A stretch of 9,050 nucleotides of DNA from contig CALFXN010000053.1 in assembly GCA_937957815.1 (NCBI GenBank), forward strand, positions 1-9,050, read 5' to 3'. Below are positions 5,365 to 9,050 of this stretch, piece after piece. The position numbers and the translations under genes were made by a program. A model generated the notes under the pieces. It ran no database searches. It was not told where the DNA came from and was given only the letters and a program-made list of their open reading frames with translations. This stretch comes from an uncultured Synergistales bacterium (lineage in GTDB: Bacteria > Synergistota > Synergistia > Synergistales > Aminobacteriaceae). Within the stretch, counting starts at the first letter, position 1. Every line of letters begins with the position of its first letter.

Positions 5365-6468
5365 TCAGGCGACGGAGTCCGCTCGGTATGCCGCTTCGAA
5401 CGCGGCTTGCACTGAGAGGAATATACGGACGAGATCGGGGTCGAACTGGCTGCCCGAAGCATCGGAGATGATCCTCACCGACTCCCGGTGCGCCATTGGA
5501 GGCTTGTAGCAGCGTTCGGAGCGAAGCGCGTCGTACACGTCGGCGATCGCCATGATCCTGGCCGCGAGAGGGATTCCGGTACCCCCGAGTCTGTCGGGAT
5601 AACCCGATCCGTCCCACCGTTCGTGGTGCGACCGCGCGATGTCGATGCCCATGGAGAGAAAAGGGTTCCCCGGATACCGGACACGAACTGACTCGAGCGT
5701 ATCCGCGCCGATCACGGTGTGCCGTTTCATGATCTCGAATTCTTCGGGCACCAGACGTCCCGGCTTGCGGAGAATCGCGTCCTCGATGCCCACCTTGCCG
5801 ATGTCGTGGAGGACGCAGGCGTCCGATATGCACTGGACGAAAAGTTCGTGCGCGTGCAGGTCCATGTCCCGAACGACGTCGTGGACGCGCTCCGCCAGAA
5901 TCCTGCAGTACCCCCTGACGCGCTCGAGATGGCATCCGGTCTCGTCGTCGCGGGATTCCGCAAGCTTCGCGAGCGCGAGGATCGTGGCAAGCTGCGAATC
6001 CGCGATTTCCCTGACCTGGTCGCGGACGCGCTCCTCGAGCGCCCGGTTCGTCCGCTCGAGTTCGCGCCGCAGTCTGTGAATTTCGAGGTGCGTCGTGACT
6101 CGCGCCTGCACCTCCGCGAGGTCGAAGGGTTTCGTGATGTAATCGACGCCGCCGGCTCCAAATGCCTTGACCTTGTCGAGCGGCTCCGCCAGCGCGCTCA
6201 CGAAGATGACCGGGATGTCGCGGAGCGCGGCATCCTCTTTGAGAAGGGTACAGATCCTGTAGCCGTCCATATCGGGGAGATTGATGTCCAGAAGCACGAG
6301 ATCCGGAGGCGAGTTGCGCGCCGCGCGCAGGAACATATCCCCTCTCGGAAACGCGAAAACCGAATACCCGAGCGAACGGAGAATCGTGTCGAGAACCTTC
6401 AGGTTCATCGGCACGTCGTCAACGATCATGATCTTCGTCGTCGCGTCCCCGCATCGCATCCCCGTCAC
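5365..6468 (-). CDS. Response regulator with HD-GYP c-di-GMP phosphodiesterase domain
   Basis: A 367-residue cytoplasmic protein. Residues about 11-130 are a receiver domain: acidic pocket D17/D18, phosphorylation site D61 (LLDINLPDMDGY) and K113 (YITKPF). A helical linker (about 131-160, rich in E and R) leads to an HD-GYP domain at about 160-350. It has H180, H221-D222 (LHDIGKVGIEDAIL), H250, H281-H282 and the complete signature HHERWDGSGYP at 281-291, then IMAIADVYDAL. All metal and substrate residues appear present, so active cyclic-di-GMP hydrolysis is expected, controlled by phosphorylation. The start is taken as GTG at 6468, overlapping the kinase stop by 4 nt. ATG at 6459 is an equally good choice, with GGTGA 5 nt before it. 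The overlap with the hybrid kinase gene makes that kinase the probable phosphodonor. Confidence 0.93.
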   Translation of the reverse strand: MTGMRCGDATTKIMIVDDVPMNLKVLDTILRSLGYSVFAFPRGDMFLRAARNSPPDLVLLDINLPDMDGYRICTLLKEDAALRDIPVIFVSALAEPLDKVKAFGAGGVDYITKPFDLAEVQARVTTHLEIHRLRRELERTNRALEERVRDQVREIADSQLATILALAKLAESRDDETGCHLERVRGYCRILAERVHDVVRDMDLHAHELFVQCISDACVLHDIGKVGIEDAILRKPGRLVPEEFEIMKRHTVIGADTLESVRVRYPGNPFLSMGIDIARSHHERWDGSGYPDRLGGTGIPLAARIMAIADVYDALRSERCYKPPMAHRESVRIISDASGSQFDPDLVRIFLSVQAAFEAAYRADSVA

Positions 6469-9050
6469 CGCCCTTCGATGATCCCGGAAAGAGAAAGATA
6501 GTCGTAGTCCGTCGCCATCGTGCGCAGCGCCTCGCCGAGTGCCCGGTCCTCGACGGTGATCCTGTCCGCCACGTCGAGAATGCGCTGCCGGTCTCCGGCC
6601 CTGACGGCCTCCGCGAGTTCAGAGAAGAGTTCCGGGGAAATCCGCGCGAGGGCGTCGGCGTCCGGATGCGCACGCACCTGAGGAGCTGGCTCAGGACGTC
6701 GCCCGATCGGAACGAAGACGAAACGGAACTTCGTGACTCTGCGGATTTCCGCGAAGAGTTCGTCCTCCTGGACGGGTTTGCCGACGAATCCCGCAAGACC
6801 TCCGGCGAGGACGCTTTCGCGATCGACGTCGAGCGTCCGCGCCGAAACGGCGATGACCGGAAGAGAGTCGCCCGCGAGGATCCGGATCCGGTGTGCCGTC
6901 TCCACCCCGTCCATTCCCGGCATCATGATATCCATGAAGACGACGTCGGGCCTGTCCCGCTCGACGAGCGCCAGCGCCTCCTCCCCTCCCGAAGCCTCCC
7001 GGACGGAGAAGCCCGCGATCGCCAGAATCCGCGAAAGCAGGACGCGGTTCGTTTCCCGGTCGTCGACGACGAGCGCCGAACGCTTCGGCTCTCCGTCGGC
7101 GAATCGCCACGTTCCGCGACGTTTCAGCGACGAATTCTTCGGGTCGCAGAGGTCCGACACGACCGCGCCGAACGTGAACCGGAAGAGGCTGCCGCGGCCC
7201 GGGGCAGTCCTGATGAGTTCGATATCCCCGCCCATGAGACGTGCGAAGCGGCGACTGATCGGAAGCCCCAGCCCCGTTCCGCCGATGCTTTTCCCCTTTC
7301 CCGTCTGCTCGAACGCCTCGAAGATCCGTTCACGGTCCTGCGGCGCAACGCCGCATCCCGTATCCTCGACGTCGATCGAACAGTGGATCTGGTCCCCCTC
7401 CCGGCGTTCCGACGAGACGCGCAGCGTCACGGCCCCGCGTTCCGTGAACTTGACCGCGTTGCCGACGAGGTTGATGATCACCTGCCTGATCTTTCCCTCG
7501 TCTCCCCTGAGAATCGCGGGAATGTCCCCGGTCTCCCCGAAGTTCAGCGCGACGCCGAGCGCGTCCGTCCGGATGCGGAACATCCGCACGATGTCGTTGA
7601 GAAGCCCGTGGAAGTCGAACGACACTTCGGTGAGCGCGACTTTTCCTGACTCGATGCGGGCCATTTCGAGGACGTCGTTGATGAGCGTCAGAAGATGATC
7701 GCCGCTGCGGGCGATGATGTCGAGCCCTGCGCGCTGTTCGTCCGTCAGCGACTCGTCGTGCTGGAGAATCTGGGCGTATCCGAGGATCGCGTTCATCGGC
7801 GTCCGGATCTCGTGGCTCATATTGGCGAGGAATGCGCTTTTCGCGTGGTTGGCGGCTTCCGCCTGTTCCTTCGCGAGACGGAGAAGCTCCATGGTCCGCT
7901 TTCGTTCGGTGACGTCGAGCAACGTTCCGGCGACCCGGAGAGGGCTTCCCCGCTCGTCGCGCCGGAAGACCATCCCGCGATCGAGGACCCAGACGACTTC
8001 GCCCGTCCGCGACACGCGCCTGTACTCGCATTCGTAGAACGGCGTCCGCCCCTCGAGATGATCGTTCCATACCCCGGAGACCATTTCGAAGTCGTCCGGG
8101 TGGACGACGCGCGTCCAGGTCTCCAGATGCGGCTGAAGTTCCTCGACCGTGTAGCCGAGCATGGAGGCGTAGCGGTCGTTGAAGATCGCGCGGTTATTCT
8201 CGAAATCGAGATCCCAGAGCGCGAGATCGGCGCCGCGCAGCGCGAGGGAAAGGCGCTCCTCGCTCCCGGCGAGCGCGTTCTCCGCGTTCCTCCGGTCCGT
8301 GATGTCTTCCGCGGAACAGACGACGTACCCGACCTCGCCATCCTGTCCGGGCACGGGAGTCCGCGTCACGCAGAGAAGCCGGTCATCCCCGTCCGCGTTC
8401 CTGAGTCGTTCTTCCGATCGCACCCGGCGTCGTTCGCGGAAAGCGACTTCGTTTCCTCCGATCAGCACGGCGGCGGCGGCCTCAGGGAGGATGTCCCGAA
8501 GTCTGCGGAACCACAGATCCTCGGGCATCCGGCCGAAGAACGCCGCGTGGGCCCGGTTGACCGTGCTGTACTCGTCGGGGGAGTCGATCCGCCAGATCTG
8601 CGTTTCGATGGAGTCGGAGAGTACCCGCAGTTCGTCGGATTTCGCCCGGTACGCGACGATGAGTCTGCGGTAGAGCAGCGCCGTCGGAAGCGACAGGGCG
8701 AAGAAGAAGACTCCCGTCAGAAACGCCGCCCAAGCCTTCCTGCGACGCATCGCGTCGATGTGCGAGACGCTCTGGTCAACGCACGAAAGATAGCGGCGCC
8801 CCCCGGGGGACGTCTCGGGCCACGCGACGGACCTGAACGTCCCCCACTGGTCCCTGTAGCTGACGTAACGGGGCGTACCGGATTCGAACGCTTCGACGAA
8901 TTCCTTCGGAATGTCGTCGTAGGGGTAGAAATACCACGACCTGCGTTCCTTCGCCTCCTCCAGGGTCACGGAGGGCGCCGAAAAAAAGAACCGACCGTTC
9001 CGCTCGACGATCGTATAGACGTACGTGTACCCCCCGTCCCTCGAGAAGTC
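6465..9050 (-). CDS. Membrane hybrid sensor histidine kinase, Cache-PAS-PAS-HisKA-HATPase-REC (5' end beyond window)
   Basis: The visible 861 residues are open to the right edge, so the N-terminus is missing; the GTG at 8969 is internal. Numbering within the visible part: 1-103 extracytoplasmic sensor region resembling the end of a Cache domain (YTYVYTIVERNGRFFF; YRDQWGTFRSV); transmembrane helix about 107-128; PAS domains about 139-254 and 263-384, ending in EDITDRRNAE and LDVTERKR; HisKA with phosphorylated H413 (NMSHEIRTPMN); ATPase domain about 511-627 with N531, D563 (DTGCG) and GGTGLGL (590-596); receiver about 658-772 with D707 (FMDIMMPGMDG) and K758. The last 57 residues form a helical HPt-sized tail with no histidine. 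The kinase senses an external ligand and should autophosphorylate, then pass phosphate to its own receiver and/or the HD-GYP regulator encoded directly behind it with a 4-nt overlap. Confidence 0.93.
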   Translation of the reverse strand, partial: DFSRDGGYTYVYTIVERNGRFFFSAPSVTLEEAKERRSWYFYPYDDIPKEFVEAFESGTPRYVSYRDQWGTFRSVAWPETSPGGRRYLSCVDQSVSHIDAMRRRKAWAAFLTGVFFFALSLPTALLYRRLIVAYRAKSDELRVLSDSIETQIWRIDSPDEYSTVNRAHAAFFGRMPEDLWFRRLRDILPEAAAAVLIGGNEVAFRERRRVRSEERLRNADGDDRLLCVTRTPVPGQDGEVGYVVCSAEDITDRRNAENALAGSEERLSLALRGADLALWDLDFENNRAIFNDRYASMLGYTVEELQPHLETWTRVVHPDDFEMVSGVWNDHLEGRTPFYECEYRRVSRTGEVVWVLDRGMVFRRDERGSPLRVAGTLLDVTERKRTMELLRLAKEQAEAANHAKSAFLANMSHEIRTPMNAILGYAQILQHDESLTDEQRAGLDIIARSGDHLLTLINDVLEMARIESGKVALTEVSFDFHGLLNDIVRMFRIRTDALGVALNFGETGDIPAILRGDEGKIRQVIINLVGNAVKFTERGAVTLRVSSERREGDQIHCSIDVEDTGCGVAPQDRERIFEAFEQTGKGKSIGGTGLGLPISRRFARLMGGDIELIRTAPGRGSLFRFTFGAVVSDLCDPKNSSLKRRGTWRFADGEPKRSALVVDDRETNRVLLSRILAIAGFSVREASGGEEALALVERDRPDVVFMDIMMPGMDGVETAHRIRILAGDSLPVIAVSARTLDVDRESVLAGGLAGFVGKPVQEDELFAEIRRVTKFRFVFVPIGRRPEPAPQVRAHPDADALARISPELFSELAEAVRAGDRQRILDVADRITVEDRALGEALRTMATDYDYLSLSGIIEGR

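Noticed and set aside
6666..7698. Two long plus-strand open frames opposite the hybrid kinase
   Set aside because: The minus strand carries uninterrupted ATPase and receiver motifs here. The plus-strand products show no motif and no convincing ribosome-binding site.
1..9050. Mobile element, CRISPR array, tRNA or rRNA
   Set aside because: No transposase or integrase motif, no direct-repeat array and no tRNA-like fold were found on either strand by eye; base composition is uniform except for the short AT-rich intergenic tract.

Overview
The window is a GC-rich stretch of bacterial DNA in which every convincing gene lies on the minus strand, so gene order reads from right to left. The content (a Desulfovibrio-type molybdenum aldehyde oxidoreductase, an Fe-S/FAD oxidoreductase, a molybdopterin-binding protein with a Cys-rich tail, and c-di-GMP/two-component signalling) suggests an anaerobe with aldehyde or fermentative metabolism. 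Desulfovibrio-like and Synergistota-like bacteria are candidates, but the sequence alone does not fix the phylum. No rRNA, tRNA, CRISPR array, insertion sequence or phage gene was seen.

Right part (5365-9050): a membrane-bound hybrid sensor histidine kinase, whose 5' end lies beyond the window, overlaps by 4 nt a response regulator with an HD-GYP phosphodiesterase domain. This is a signalling pair probably ending in c-di-GMP breakdown.

Middle part (3808-5364): a short promoter region (TTTCCA-17-TATAAT) drives a two-gene operon. The first gene encodes a MoaB/MoeA-like molybdopterin-binding protein with a C-terminal four-cysteine cluster. The second encodes a Fur-family metalloregulator, coupled through a GTGA stop/start overlap.

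Left part (1-3807): an AT-rich intergenic region with a sigma70-like promoter and a roughly 208-nt structured leader precedes mop, a 914-residue aldehyde oxidoreductase with all expected [2Fe-2S] cysteines and the catalytic glutamate. After a 166-nt intergenic stretch with strong potential RNA structure comes the N-terminal part of a GltD/DPD-type Fe-S/FAD pyridine nucleotide oxidoreductase, cut by the left edge and probably the electron partner of Mop.

The most interesting observation is a pair of related 21-bp dyads of the form GCAA-N5-TTGC, seen nowhere else by eye in the window. One is a perfect 8-5-8 inverted repeat in the region upstream of mop (3747-3767). The other overlaps the predicted transcription start of the molybdopterin-protein/fur operon (5302-5322). 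They agree at 17 of 21 positions. This suggests that the Fur-family protein represses its own operon and also controls the molybdenum enzyme. If so, a metal-sensing Fur-type switch has been recruited to a Moco enzyme and its cofactor-handling protein.
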